Assembly: GCA_001483205.1 (NCBI GenBank)
Contig: JPPB01000040.1
Span: 1-5,407 of the forward strand
Direction: 5' to 3'
Origin: an alpha proteobacterium 3107
Lineage (GTDB): Bacteria; Pseudomonadota; Alphaproteobacteria; Rhodobacterales; Rhodobacteraceae
Length of the DNA stretch: 5,407 nucleotides
Part shown: positions 1-5,407 of the stretch, in pieces
Position numbering within the stretch: the first letter of the stretch is position 1
How the letters are laid out: each line of letters starts with the position of its first letter
The notes under the pieces: generated by a model
What the model was told of the DNA's origin: nothing
The model's database searches: none
Seen by the model: only the letters and a program-made list of their open reading frames with translations
Program-made: the position numbers and the translations under genes

Positions 1-724
1 ATCCGACCGCCACGGTCCCGTCCGCATGGGGCACCACATGCAGGCCACCGGCAAAAACCTGCGGCACCCCCTGCGCATCAAGCCGCAGAAGCGCCGCCTG
101 CCCCTTCACCCCGGCCCCGAGCGGCCTGCCCGCCCGGTCCGTGGTCTCCTGCAACCCCTGATAGCCGGTGGCCCGGATGACCCGCCCCTGCCGCTCGCCA
201 TCGCGGGTGATCTCTCCGCCCCCCGCCCGGATCGCAGCGGCAAGGCTGGTGCAGGCCCGGCGCGGGCATATCCGTGCGCTCAGCGTGTCGCGGATCAGCC
301 AGCCGGTGGCGGAACGGGGGGCCCAGTCTCCGGCCTCGCCTGCCGGGATGACCGACCAGTCCGCCAACCCCCGCCAGAGTGTTTTTGCCTGCTCTGCCCG
401 CGTCCGGGCCAGCGCAAGGCCGCGCGCATCCGCGATTGGCTGCAACCGCCCGATCCGCCCGTATCCCGACCGGTGGCCTGATGCCGCATCCACCCCGGAC
501 CAGAACGCCCCCGCCGCGATCAGCCCCTCGAACTGGAGCTGTTTGGTGTCGGTCCAGGTGTCGGGGGTGTGGGGGGCGAGCGCCCCGAGAACGCCGCCGC
601 TTGCGCCCGCGCCGATCCCGTCCGGGTCGATCACCCGCACCCGCGCGCCGCGCCCGAGACAGACCCAGGCGACGGACAGGCCGAATATGCCCGCCCCCAT
701 GATGGTGACATCCGCGATTGCCAA
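1..724 (-). CDS. FAD-dependent oxidoreductase, DAO family (candidate MnmC oxidoreductase partner), 3' end outside window
   Basis: The frame is open from the TTG at 724-722 to the left edge (241 residues) with no stop; the C-terminal part is missing. Seen: a Rossmann dinucleotide-binding N-terminus with GAGIFG at residues 10-15 after a beta strand (ADVTIM); an acidic residue, D33, at the end of strand 2 (RVRVIDPD); GASGG at 40-44 followed by LGALAP; and a second FAD motif, RATGYQG, near 184-190. GGLHVVPHADGTVAVG at the cut end is typical of DAO proteins. Known: the C-terminal half of E. coli MnmC is a DAO-type FAD domain that removes the carboxymethyl group from cmnm5(s2)U34 of tRNA, and it carries a similar GASGNxxGALYP stretch. 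Because mnmD lies divergently next door, I infer that this is the oxidoreductase half. A glycine or D-amino-acid oxidase is the alternative. TTG is chosen because AGGGA sits 8 bases upstream. The first ATG inside the frame (700-698) would delete the first beta strand. Confidence 0.82.
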   Translation of the reverse strand, partial: MAIADVTIMGAGIFGLSVAWVCLGRGARVRVIDPDGIGAGASGGVLGALAPHTPDTWTDTKQLQFEGLIAAGAFWSGVDAASGHRSGYGRIGRLQPIADARGLALARTRAEQAKTLWRGLADWSVIPAGEAGDWAPRSATGWLIRDTLSARICPRRACTSLAAAIRAGGGEITRDGERQGRVIRATGYQGLQETTDRAGRPLGAGVKGQAALLRLDAQGVPQVFAGGLHVVPHADGTVAVG

Positions 725-725
725 T
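708..725. repeat. 18-bp direct repeat, copy A, with ATTGNCAAT palindrome
   Basis: This copy differs from the one at 861-878 at a single position (g716 versus c869). It contains ATTGCCAAT, a 9-bp palindrome with a free centre base. It overlaps the TTG start codon and first codons of the FAD oxidoreductase. It could be an operator half of a pair or the remnant of a local duplication of the gene start. Confidence 0.5.
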
Positions 726-732
726 GCGCCGG

Positions 733-737
733 TCCCT
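733..737 (-). promoter_or_regulatory. Ribosome binding site supporting a TTG start of the FAD oxidoreductase
   Basis: Read on the minus strand, AGGGA (737 to 733) lies 8 bases before the TTG at 724-722. This is a good Shine-Dalgarno position, and it favours TTG over the in-frame ATG 51 codons further upstream (871-869). That ATG has only a weaker GGTGGA ahead of it and would add a tail with no family resemblance. Confidence 0.5.
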
Positions 738-860
738 GTTGTGCCTTGGTGTGTCGGGGCCGGGGTATCCCACGGGCAGGGGCTGGCGGGCAAGGGGCGA
801 AACGGGGCGATGTGCGCCTGCTTTTTGAGACTTCTGCATATTGGCGCACCAGCGGCCACA

Positions 861-878
861 ACATCCGCCATTGCCAAT
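861..878. repeat. 18-bp direct repeat, copy B, with ATTGNCAAT palindrome
   Basis: This is the second copy, exactly 153 bp (51 codons) from copy A and in the same orientation. On the minus strand it reads ATG GCG GAT GT, where copy A reads ATC GCG GAT GT, so copy B keeps an ATG that copy A lacks. It lies about 54-71 bases before mnmD and overlaps a possible -35 element for that gene. Confidence 0.5.
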
Positions 879-898
879 CCACCACGCCCTGCTAAACC
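871..898 (+). promoter_or_regulatory. Possible sigma70-type promoter of mnmD
   Basis: TTGCCA (871-876, five of six matches to TTGACA) is followed after 16 bases by TAAACC (893-898, only three of six to TATAAT). A start near 905 would leave a short leader of about 27 bases before the mnmD ATG. The weak -10 keeps confidence low, and GATACA at 901-906 is an equally weak alternative. Confidence 0.25.
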
Positions 899-931
899 CC
901 GATACATTGAACGGGCATTCCGAGGCACCCC

Positions 932-1615
932 ATGGGCGGGAACCGGCAGGCAGGGATCGAGTGGCGCGACGGGCGGGTTCCCGTCTCTCGCCGCTTTGAT
1001 GATCCCTATTTCTCGACCCGCGACGGTCTGGCCGAGACCCGCCATGTGTTTCTGGCCGGAAACGGGCTGCCGGGCCGGTTTGCCCCCGGCTTTCACATTG
1101 CCGAACTGGGGTTCGGCACCGGGCTGAACATGCTGGCCGCGCTGTTGGCCTGGCGGCGGGCGGGCATCTCCGGCCCCCTGCGGTTCACCTCTTTCGAGGC
1201 CAGCCCGATGCCTGCCGGGGACATGGCCCGCGCGCTGTCCGCCTTTCCCGAGGTGGCGGCCCTCGCGCCGCCGGTGATCGCAGAGTGGCAAACCGGGGCG
1301 CGCCGGATCGAAACCGCAGACCTGCGGGCCGAGATCATCATCGGCGATGCGCGCGCGACACTCCCGCATTGGGCGGGCCGGGCGGATGCCTGGTTTCTGG
1401 ACGGCTTTGCCCCGGCGAAGAACCCGGAGCTTTGGGGCGAAGACCTGATGCGCGCCGTTGCCCGCCATACCCGCCCCGGCGGAACCTGCGCCACCTACAC
1501 CGCCGCCGGTTCCGTGCGCCGCGCCCTGGCCGGGGCCGGGTTCACCGTTGCCCGGCGGCCCGGTTTCGGGGGCAAACGCCACATGACGACCGCGGTTCTG
1601 GGGGCGGGCGGATGA
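932..1615 (+). CDS. mnmD: tRNA (5-methylaminomethyl-2-thiouridine)(34)-methyltransferase MnmD, stand-alone
   Basis: This 227-residue SAM-dependent methyltransferase completes the mnm5(s2)U modification at the tRNA wobble position by methylating the aminomethyl group. Seen: the family N-terminus WRDGRVPVSRRFDDPYFS (residues 11-28) and LAETRHVFLAGN (33-44); the SAM-binding loop ELGFGTGLN (58-66); an acidic residue after strand 2 (SFEAS, E89); GDA at 138-140; the signature WFLDGFAPAKNPELW (154-168), whose D157 matches the catalytic-region aspartate of E. coli MnmC; and C-terminal GFGGKRHM (211-218). These motifs match the N-terminal domain of E. coli MnmC, but the FAD domain of that fusion is absent here and a DAO-type oxidoreductase is encoded divergently. 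The length fits a single domain. GAGG (922-925) lies 6 bases before the ATG. The stop overlaps the next gene's start as ATGA, so the two genes are probably co-transcribed and translationally coupled. Confidence 0.93.
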   Translation: MGGNRQAGIEWRDGRVPVSRRFDDPYFSTRDGLAETRHVFLAGNGLPGRFAPGFHIAELGFGTGLNMLAALLAWRRAGISGPLRFTSFEASPMPAGDMARALSAFPEVAALAPPVIAEWQTGARRIETADLRAEIIIGDARATLPHWAGRADAWFLDGFAPAKNPELWGEDLMRAVARHTRPGGTCATYTAAGSVRRALAGAGFTVARRPGFGGKRHMTTAVLGAGG

Positions 1616-2481
1616 GCCGCTCTGACACCCGGCTCGGCATCTGGCTGATGGTGCTGACGACATTTATCTTCGGCGTGCAGGATGCGCTGTCGCGCCATCT
1701 CGCCGAAACCTATAACGTGCTGCTGATCGTGATGATCCGTTACTGGTTCTTTGCCGCTTTCGTCATTGCCCTGTCTGCCCGCAAATCGGGGGGTGTGCGG
1801 GCGGCGGCAAGGACATGCCAGCCGGTCCTGCAAATTGTGCGGGGCCTGCTGCTGGCGGCGCAAATCTGCATGACGGTGCTGGCCTTTACCTATCTGGGGC
1901 TGATCGAAACCCATGCGGTTTTCATCAGTTACCCGCTGCTGATCGCCGCCCTGTCCGGCCCGGTGCTGGGCGAGGCCGTGGGCTGGCGGCGCTGGCTGGC
2001 GATTGTCGCCGGGTTTCTGGGCATTCTGATCATCCTCAGACCCGGGTTTGCGGTGTTTTCGCCTTATGCGCTGATTCCGCTGGCCTCGGCGGGGATGTTT
2101 GCGCTCTACGGGTTGCTGACCCGGCTGGCGGCACGACAGGACAGCGCCACCGTCAGCTTTTTCTGGACCGGGGTGATTGGGGCCATCGGGATGACGGTTG
2201 TCGGTGCCTGGTATTGGGAGCCGATGAGCCGGCCCGATTACGGCCTGATGGCGGTGCTGTGCCTGAGCGGGGCCTTCGGGCACGAGCTGTTGATAAAGTG
2301 CTATGAGGTGGCCGAGGCCGGGGCGGTGCAGCCCTTTGCCTATCTGCAACTGGTCTGGGGGGCGGTGCTGGGGATTCTGGTGTTCGGAGAGCGGCTTGGC
2401 GGGCATGTGGTGCTGGGCGCGGCGATCATTGTCGGCGCGGGGCTGTTCACCTTGTGGCGAGAGCGGGGCCGGGCGGCGTGA
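1612..2481 (+). CDS. DMT-family transporter with two EamA domains
   Basis: This is a 289-residue inner-membrane protein with about ten hydrophobic segments, near residues 8-25, 36-54, 76-94, 100-119, 126-143, 151-170, 182-202, 211-228, 239-258 and 264-282. They form two EamA repeats of five helices. The first repeat ends in the typical pattern AFTYLGLIETHAVF, then GPVLGE, then FLGILIILRPG (135-145). The second carries QPFAYLQLVWGAVLG (240-254) and FGERLGG. A short cytoplasmic tail ends in WRERGRAA. Family members move metabolites such as amino acids, sugars, riboflavin or S-adenosylmethionine, and direction and substrate cannot be deduced from this sequence. The ATG lies in the ATGA overlap with mnmD (1612-1615), which fixes the start; longer in-frame extensions upstream run antiparallel in reading to MnmD's conserved core and are not credible. 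A hairpin follows the stop. Confidence 0.88.
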   Translation: MSRSDTRLGIWLMVLTTFIFGVQDALSRHLAETYNVLLIVMIRYWFFAAFVIALSARKSGGVRAAARTCQPVLQIVRGLLLAAQICMTVLAFTYLGLIETHAVFISYPLLIAALSGPVLGEAVGWRRWLAIVAGFLGILIILRPGFAVFSPYALIPLASAGMFALYGLLTRLAARQDSATVSFFWTGVIGAIGMTVVGAWYWEPMSRPDYGLMAVLCLSGAFGHELLIKCYEVAEAGAVQPFAYLQLVWGAVLGILVFGERLGGHVVLGAAIIVGAGLFTLWRERGRAA

Positions 2482-2488
2482 GCGGGGG

Positions 2489-2519
2489 GGGGCGCTGCCT
2501 GCCGGACTGCTTGCGCCCC
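2489..2519 (+). terminator. Putative terminator hairpin after the transporter gene
   Basis: GGGGCGC (2489-2495) pairs with GCGCCCC (2513-2519). An inner GC (2497-2498) pairs with GC (2509-2510) across a small internal loop. It begins 8 bases after the stop codon. The following bases, TGATTTCGG, hold only a short T run, so intrinsic termination is plausible but not strong. A run of nine G (2484-2492) leads into the stem. Confidence 0.45.
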
Positions 2520-2604
2520 TGATTTCGGAGAGATGCCCTTGCCGCGCTGATATGCGAGACGCCTTTGCCATCAGCCCCATTCCGCCCGGTGCTGCAATAA
2601 TCCG

Positions 2605-2633
2605 TGGACCTGCGCGGAACGCGCCCTTAATAT
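2605..2633 (+). promoter_or_regulatory. Candidate sigma70 promoter of the NlpD-like gene
   Basis: TGGACC (2605-2610, four of six to TTGACA) is separated by 17 bases from TAATAT (2628-2633), an AT-rich hexamer that stands out in this GC-rich DNA. Initiation near 2640 would give a leader of roughly 50 bases before the ATG at 2694. It lies after the transporter's hairpin, so the lipoprotein gene is probably an independent transcription unit. Confidence 0.4.
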
Positions 2634-2693
2634 GTTGCCAAACTCCGCCGGACCCGGCCCGCCCCGCGCGCGCGCCCCGCAAGGATACGACCA

Positions 2694-3860
2694 ATGCCGC
2701 TCTTTTCCCGCCCGCCCTTCCGTGCGCCCCTCGCCGGGGCCAGCCTGATCGCGCTTACCGCCTGCGGCGGGTTTGACCTCGACCTCAGGGACAGGTTCGG
2801 CGACGCTTTCGACACCTCCGATGCCGTCCGGCAGGAACACGCCCCGCGCCCGCAGCCGGATGATCGCGGCGTCATCTCTTACACCGGCTATCAGGTGGCC
2901 ATCGCCCGGCACGGCGACACGCTGGCCGATGTGGCCGCCCGTGTCGGGGCCGATCCGGCCCGCCTGTCGCAATACAACGCCATTTCGCCTGACGCGCCGC
3001 TGCGCGACGGCGAGGTCATCATCCTGCCCGACCGGGTTGCAGAGCTTGCGCCCGCGACAGATGCCATCACCACCGGGCCGATCCGCGCGCCGGGCGAGAT
3101 CGACGTAGAGACCATCGCCGGGGATGCGCTGAGCCGGGTTGCCCCGGACGCCGCGCCACAGACGGGCAGCGATGACCCCCTGCGCCACAGGGTGGAGCGC
3201 GGCGAGACCGCATATTCCGTCGCCCGGCTGTATGGTGTCACGGTTGACGCGCTGGCCGGGTGGAACGGCCTTGGCCAGGACCGGGCCGTGCGCGAGGGCC
3301 AGGTGCTGCTGATCCCCGTTGCCCCGGACGACCGGCGGGCGGTAACGGAAAGCGAACAAAGCACCTCCCGCCCCGGCGCAGGCACACCAACCCCGGAACC
3401 CCCCAGTGCCTCGACCCCTCTGCCCGAGGACGATACCGCCACCCCGGTCGCCCGGCCGGACCCGCCCCCGTCCCCCGGCCTGTCGGAACAGAGAAGCGCC
3501 GCCAGCCGCTCCGAATTGCTCTTTCCTCTGTCCGGCGGCGACATCATCCGCCCTTATGAGGCAGGCGGCAATGCGGGGATCGACATCGCCGCGCCTGCCG
3601 GGACAGAGGTCCGGGCCGCCGGTGACGGCACGGTCGCCGCAATCACCCGGGATACGGAAAACGTGCCGGTGCTGGTGATCCGGCACGAGGGCAACCTGCT
3701 GACCGTCTATGCCAATATCGACAACATCGTGGTTGAAAGGGGGCAGGCCGTCAGCCGGGGGGATAAGATCGCCGAGGTGCGTGACGGCAGCCCGTCTTTC
3801 ATCCGGTTTGAAACCCGCCGGGGGTTTGACGTGATCGACCCGATGCCGCTGTTGAACTGA
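2694..3860 (+). CDS. nlpD: NlpD/DipM-like lipoprotein: two LysM domains and a degenerate LytM (M23) domain
   Basis: This 388-residue envelope protein has a signal peptide ending in the lipobox LTAC (21-24), with C24 the predicted lipidated residue. G25-G26 follow rather than Asp, which by the E. coli rule favours the outer membrane. Two LysM peptidoglycan-binding domains lie at about 65-112 (HGDTLADVAARVG, then LRDGEVIILP) and 163-208 (VERGETAYSVARLYGV, then VREGQVLLIP). A Pro/Thr/Ser-rich linker (about 211-270) leads to a LytM/M23 fold at 274-388. The M23 zinc ligands are missing: HxGID reads NAGID (N293, D297 kept), the YAH position reads YAN (N341), and HLHFE reads FIRFE (369-373). The protein should therefore not cut peptidoglycan. 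Known NlpD and EnvC proteins with lost ligands activate septal amidases, and that is the inferred role. AAGGA (2681-2685) lies 8 bases before the ATG. In many proteobacteria nlpD follows surE and pcm, but here a transporter gene precedes it. The symbol is by domain analogy, and DipM-type is the alternative. Confidence 0.88.
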   Translation: MPLFSRPPFRAPLAGASLIALTACGGFDLDLRDRFGDAFDTSDAVRQEHAPRPQPDDRGVISYTGYQVAIARHGDTLADVAARVGADPARLSQYNAISPDAPLRDGEVIILPDRVAELAPATDAITTGPIRAPGEIDVETIAGDALSRVAPDAAPQTGSDDPLRHRVERGETAYSVARLYGVTVDALAGWNGLGQDRAVREGQVLLIPVAPDDRRAVTESEQSTSRPGAGTPTPEPPSASTPLPEDDTATPVARPDPPPSPGLSEQRSAASRSELLFPLSGGDIIRPYEAGGNAGIDIAAPAGTEVRAAGDGTVAAITRDTENVPVLVIRHEGNLLTVYANIDNIVVERGQAVSRGDKIAEVRDGSPSFIRFETRRGFDVIDPMPLLN

Positions 3861-3883
3861 GGCGGCGGGAAAGCGCGCGGGCG

Positions 3884-3920
3884 GCGGGTGTGCAATAACT
3901 CCGGCAGGCGGCACCCCCGC
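3884..3920. terminator. Hairpin in the convergent gap, possible bidirectional terminator
   Basis: GCGGGTGTGC (3884-3893) and GCACCCCCGC (3911-3920) form a ten-position stem with one T-C mismatch around a 17-base loop. It fills the 62-bp gap between the converging NlpD-like and amn genes and ends 3 bases before the amn stop. There is no T tract on the plus side. On the minus strand only a CTTTCCC follows at some distance, so termination is inferred mainly from position. Confidence 0.4.
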
Positions 3921-3922
3921 CC

Positions 3923-5338
3923 CTACAGAAACGCGGTTTCCTCGAAACTCCGCAGTTTGCGCGAATGGATACACTCCAGAGGCATGTCCCGCAGGGTTTC
4001 CATCGCCTGAATCCCGATCAGCAGGTGACGGGCAACCTGCGCGGTATAAAAATCCGAGGCCATGCCGGGCAGTTTCAGCTCGCCATGCAGGGGCTTGTCC
4101 GAAACGCATAAAAGCGTCCCGTAAGGCACCCGGAACCGGAACCCGTTCGCGGCAATCGTCGCGCTTTCCATATCAAGCGCAATCGCGCGGGATTGCGACA
4201 GGCGCTGCACCGGGCCGGACTGATCCCTGAGCTCCCAGTTGCGGTTGTCCATACTGGCCACCGTGCCCGTCCGCATGATCCGTTTCAGCTCATACCCGTC
4301 AAGCTCTGTCACCTTTGCCACCGCGCTCTCCAGCGCAATCTGGATTTCGGCCAGCGGCGGCACCGGCACCCACACCGGCAAATCATTATCAAGCACATTG
4401 TCCTCGCGCAGATAAGCATGGGCGAGCACGAAATCGCCAAGGCTCTGCGAGTTTCTCAGCCCCGCGCAATGGCCGACCATCAGCCAGGCGTGCGGCCTGA
4501 GCACGGCAATGTGGTCGGTTGCTGTCTTGGCGTTTGACGGCCCGACGCCGATATTGACCAGCGTGATGCCGTTGCCGTCTGCCCGCTTGAGGTGATAGGC
4601 GGGCATCTGCGGCAACCTGTCGGGCGGGTTCAGGGGCGCATCCGGTTCCGTGATCCCGGCATTGCCGACGGAAACAAAGGCCGAATAACCGCTTTCGGGA
4701 TCGGCCAGCGCCCGGCGCGCATAGGCTTCAAACTCGGTGACATAAAACTGATAGTTGGTAAACAGCACATGGTTCTGGAAATGGGCGGGATCGGTCGCCG
4801 TGTAATGGGCAAGGCGCGCCAGCGAATAGTCGATGCGTTGCGCCGTGAACGGGGCCAGCGGGCGGGTGCCGTCCGGGTGTGCCGCCGCCATCCCGTTGAC
4901 GATGTTGTCATTGGTGGTTGACAGGTCAGGCACATCGAACACGTCCCGCAGCGGGAATTGCAGGCCGCCGGGCGAGGGGGCAGAGGCGCTTTGATCATGG
5001 GCGAGCGCGAAATGCACCGGGATCGGGGTTTCCGACGCCCCGATGATCACCGGCGCATCATGGTTGGCGATGAGCAGGCCAATCTGCTGTTCCAGATAGT
5101 TTCGGAACAGATCGGGCCGGGTGATGGTGGTGGCATACGCGCCCGGTTGCGCGACATGCCCGTAGGCAAGGCGGCTGTCCATCTGCGCATGGCTGAGCGT
5201 GTGGATGCGGATTTCGGGGTAAAAGGCGCGGTATCGTGCGGCAGGGCAGGGGGCGGTGGCCGCGGTCGAAAGGGCGGTCGAAAAGGCGTCGCGCAGAAAG
5301 CCGGTTGCGGTGGCGTAGAGATCGCACAGGCGGGTCAC
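3923..5338 (-). CDS. amn: AMP nucleosidase
   Basis: The enzyme hydrolyses AMP to adenine and ribose 5-phosphate in the cytosol, acting on the adenylate pool and purine salvage. The 471 residues align by eye with E. coli Amn along most of the length. Seen in the N-terminal Amn-specific domain: GAYATTITRPDLFRNYL (66-82), RIDYSLARLAHYT (168-180) and VLFTNYQFYVTEF (191-203). In the nucleoside-phosphorylase-like domain: GITLVNIGVGPSNAKT (257-272), LMVGHCAGLR (286-295), MRTGTV (355-360), DNRNWELR (364-371), ALDMESATIAANG (387-399), and FRVPYGTLLCVSDKPLHGE (402-420), where D414 matches the catalytic aspartate of the fold. HSRKLRSFEE closes the protein. The start is GTG (5338-5336), the only start codon before an in-frame TGA at 5359-5357. 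Only about four residues precede LCDLY, against about eighteen before the matching LDALYE in E. coli, so the N-terminus is short. No clear Shine-Dalgarno is visible. The GTG overlaps the stop of an upstream frame (GTGA), so coupling may drive initiation. Confidence 0.95.
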   Translation of the reverse strand: MTRLCDLYATATGFLRDAFSTALSTAATAPCPAARYRAFYPEIRIHTLSHAQMDSRLAYGHVAQPGAYATTITRPDLFRNYLEQQIGLLIANHDAPVIIGASETPIPVHFALAHDQSASAPSPGGLQFPLRDVFDVPDLSTTNDNIVNGMAAAHPDGTRPLAPFTAQRIDYSLARLAHYTATDPAHFQNHVLFTNYQFYVTEFEAYARRALADPESGYSAFVSVGNAGITEPDAPLNPPDRLPQMPAYHLKRADGNGITLVNIGVGPSNAKTATDHIAVLRPHAWLMVGHCAGLRNSQSLGDFVLAHAYLREDNVLDNDLPVWVPVPPLAEIQIALESAVAKVTELDGYELKRIMRTGTVASMDNRNWELRDQSGPVQRLSQSRAIALDMESATIAANGFRFRVPYGTLLCVSDKPLHGELKLPGMASDFYTAQVARHLLIGIQAMETLRDMPLECIHSRKLRSFEETAFL

Positions 5339-5407
5339 GGCGGCTGGCGCGCTCGGTCAGCGTCGCGGCTTTCAGTTTGCGTGTCGGGACTTAGAGTTTG
5401 TGCGTCG
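5335..5407 (-). CDS. Possible C-terminal end of an upstream gene, partial
   Basis: On the minus strand a frame is open from the right edge (first full codon 5406-5404) for 23 residues to a TGA at 5337-5335. That stop overlaps the amn GTG as GTGA. The peptide contains TLSPDTQTESR and DADRARQPP, a polar tail with no recognisable family. Four-base overlaps of this kind are common between coupled genes, which argues for a real gene. The stretch is too short to exclude chance, and the other two frames are closed by stops here. Confidence 0.35.
   Translation of the reverse strand, partial: DAQTLSPDTQTESRDADRARQPP
5365..5406 (-). repeat. Two 21-bp tandem units in the possible upstream coding tail
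   Basis: Minus-strand units 5406-5386 and 5385-5365 agree at 15 of 21 positions. In the frame that ends at the amn start they encode DAQTLSP and DTQTESR. A following 7-residue block, DADRARQ, begins the same way but is not convincingly repeated at the DNA level. The repeat may continue beyond the window. Confidence 0.35.

Noticed and set aside
78..839. Minus-strand open frame with an ATG at 839
   Set aside because: It is in a different frame from the FAD-motif frame and its product is Arg/Gly-rich noise. The ATG start is attractive, but no motif supports it.
835..860. Minus-strand promoter for the FAD oxidoreductase (TTGTGG, about 15 bases, TATGCA)
   Set aside because: The spacer is short and both hexamers are weak, so it could be chance. 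It is not listed as a feature.
168..1127. Open frame of 319 codons on the plus strand
   Set aside because: It overlaps the FAD oxidoreductase antisense and then mnmD in the wrong frame. The opposite strand shows clear FAD motifs while this one shows none.
1285..1611. N-terminal extension of the transporter frame to a far upstream ATG
   Set aside because: It would overlap the conserved catalytic half of mnmD with a Arg/Pro-rich peptide. The ATGA overlap at 1612 gives a normal DMT N-terminus.
1495..2694. Open frame of 399 codons on the minus strand
   Set aside because: It is antisense to the transporter. The product is dominated by Gln, His, Pro and Arg, the usual mirror of a hydrophobic membrane protein gene, with no domain.
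2571..4109. Long open frame (512 codons) on the minus strand
   Set aside because: It lies antisense to the well-supported LysM/LytM lipoprotein gene and runs into amn in another frame. Its product is low-complexity, rich in Gly, Arg and Pro with no motif, as expected from GC-rich shadow frames.
1..5407. CRISPR array, insertion sequence, tRNA or phage-like cassette
   Set aside because: No evenly spaced repeats, transposase motifs, terminal inverted repeats, tRNA cloverleaf sequence or phage-type genes were seen on either strand.

Overview
The window is GC-rich (long C/G runs, GC-biased third codon positions) and tightly packed. Its proteins read like those of an alphaproteobacterium of the Rhodobacteraceae type. 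That placement is inferred from protein style and base composition; there is no rRNA or marker gene to confirm it. I see no mobile element, CRISPR array, tRNA or rRNA. This is a chromosomal housekeeping region rather than an accessory island.

Layout: (1) Positions 1-724, minus strand: the N-terminal 241 residues of a DAO-type FAD-dependent oxidoreductase that runs off the left edge. (2) Positions 725-931: a divergent intergenic region with two near-identical 18-bp copies, each containing the 9-bp palindrome ATTGNCAAT. (3) Positions 932-1615, plus strand: mnmD, a tRNA wobble-uridine methyltransferase, overlapping by 4 bp (ATGA) a 10-helix DMT/EamA transporter at 1612-2481. A hairpin, probably a terminator, follows. 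(4) Positions 2605-3860, plus strand: a candidate promoter and then a lipoprotein with two LysM domains and a LytM/M23 domain that has lost its metal-binding histidines, so it is NlpD-like. (5) Positions 3861-3922: a convergent gap with a hairpin. (6) Positions 3923-5338, minus strand: amn, AMP nucleosidase, starting at a GTG that overlaps the stop of a reading frame entering from the right edge.

Functionally, the left half is about tRNA wobble-uridine modification. In E. coli the MnmC protein fuses an MnmD-like methyltransferase to a DAO-type FAD oxidoreductase. Here a methyltransferase and a DAO oxidoreductase are separate, divergent neighbours, which suggests a split MnmC pair. The transporter is translationally coupled to mnmD, but its substrate cannot be read from sequence. 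The NlpD-like lipoprotein most likely regulates cell-wall amidases during division, and Amn adjusts the AMP pool.

I found no clearly undescribed multi-gene system. The most useful leads are the split MnmC arrangement, the duplicated palindrome between the divergent genes, the loss of all zinc ligands in the LytM domain, and the shortened N-terminus of Amn with a 21-bp repeat upstream.
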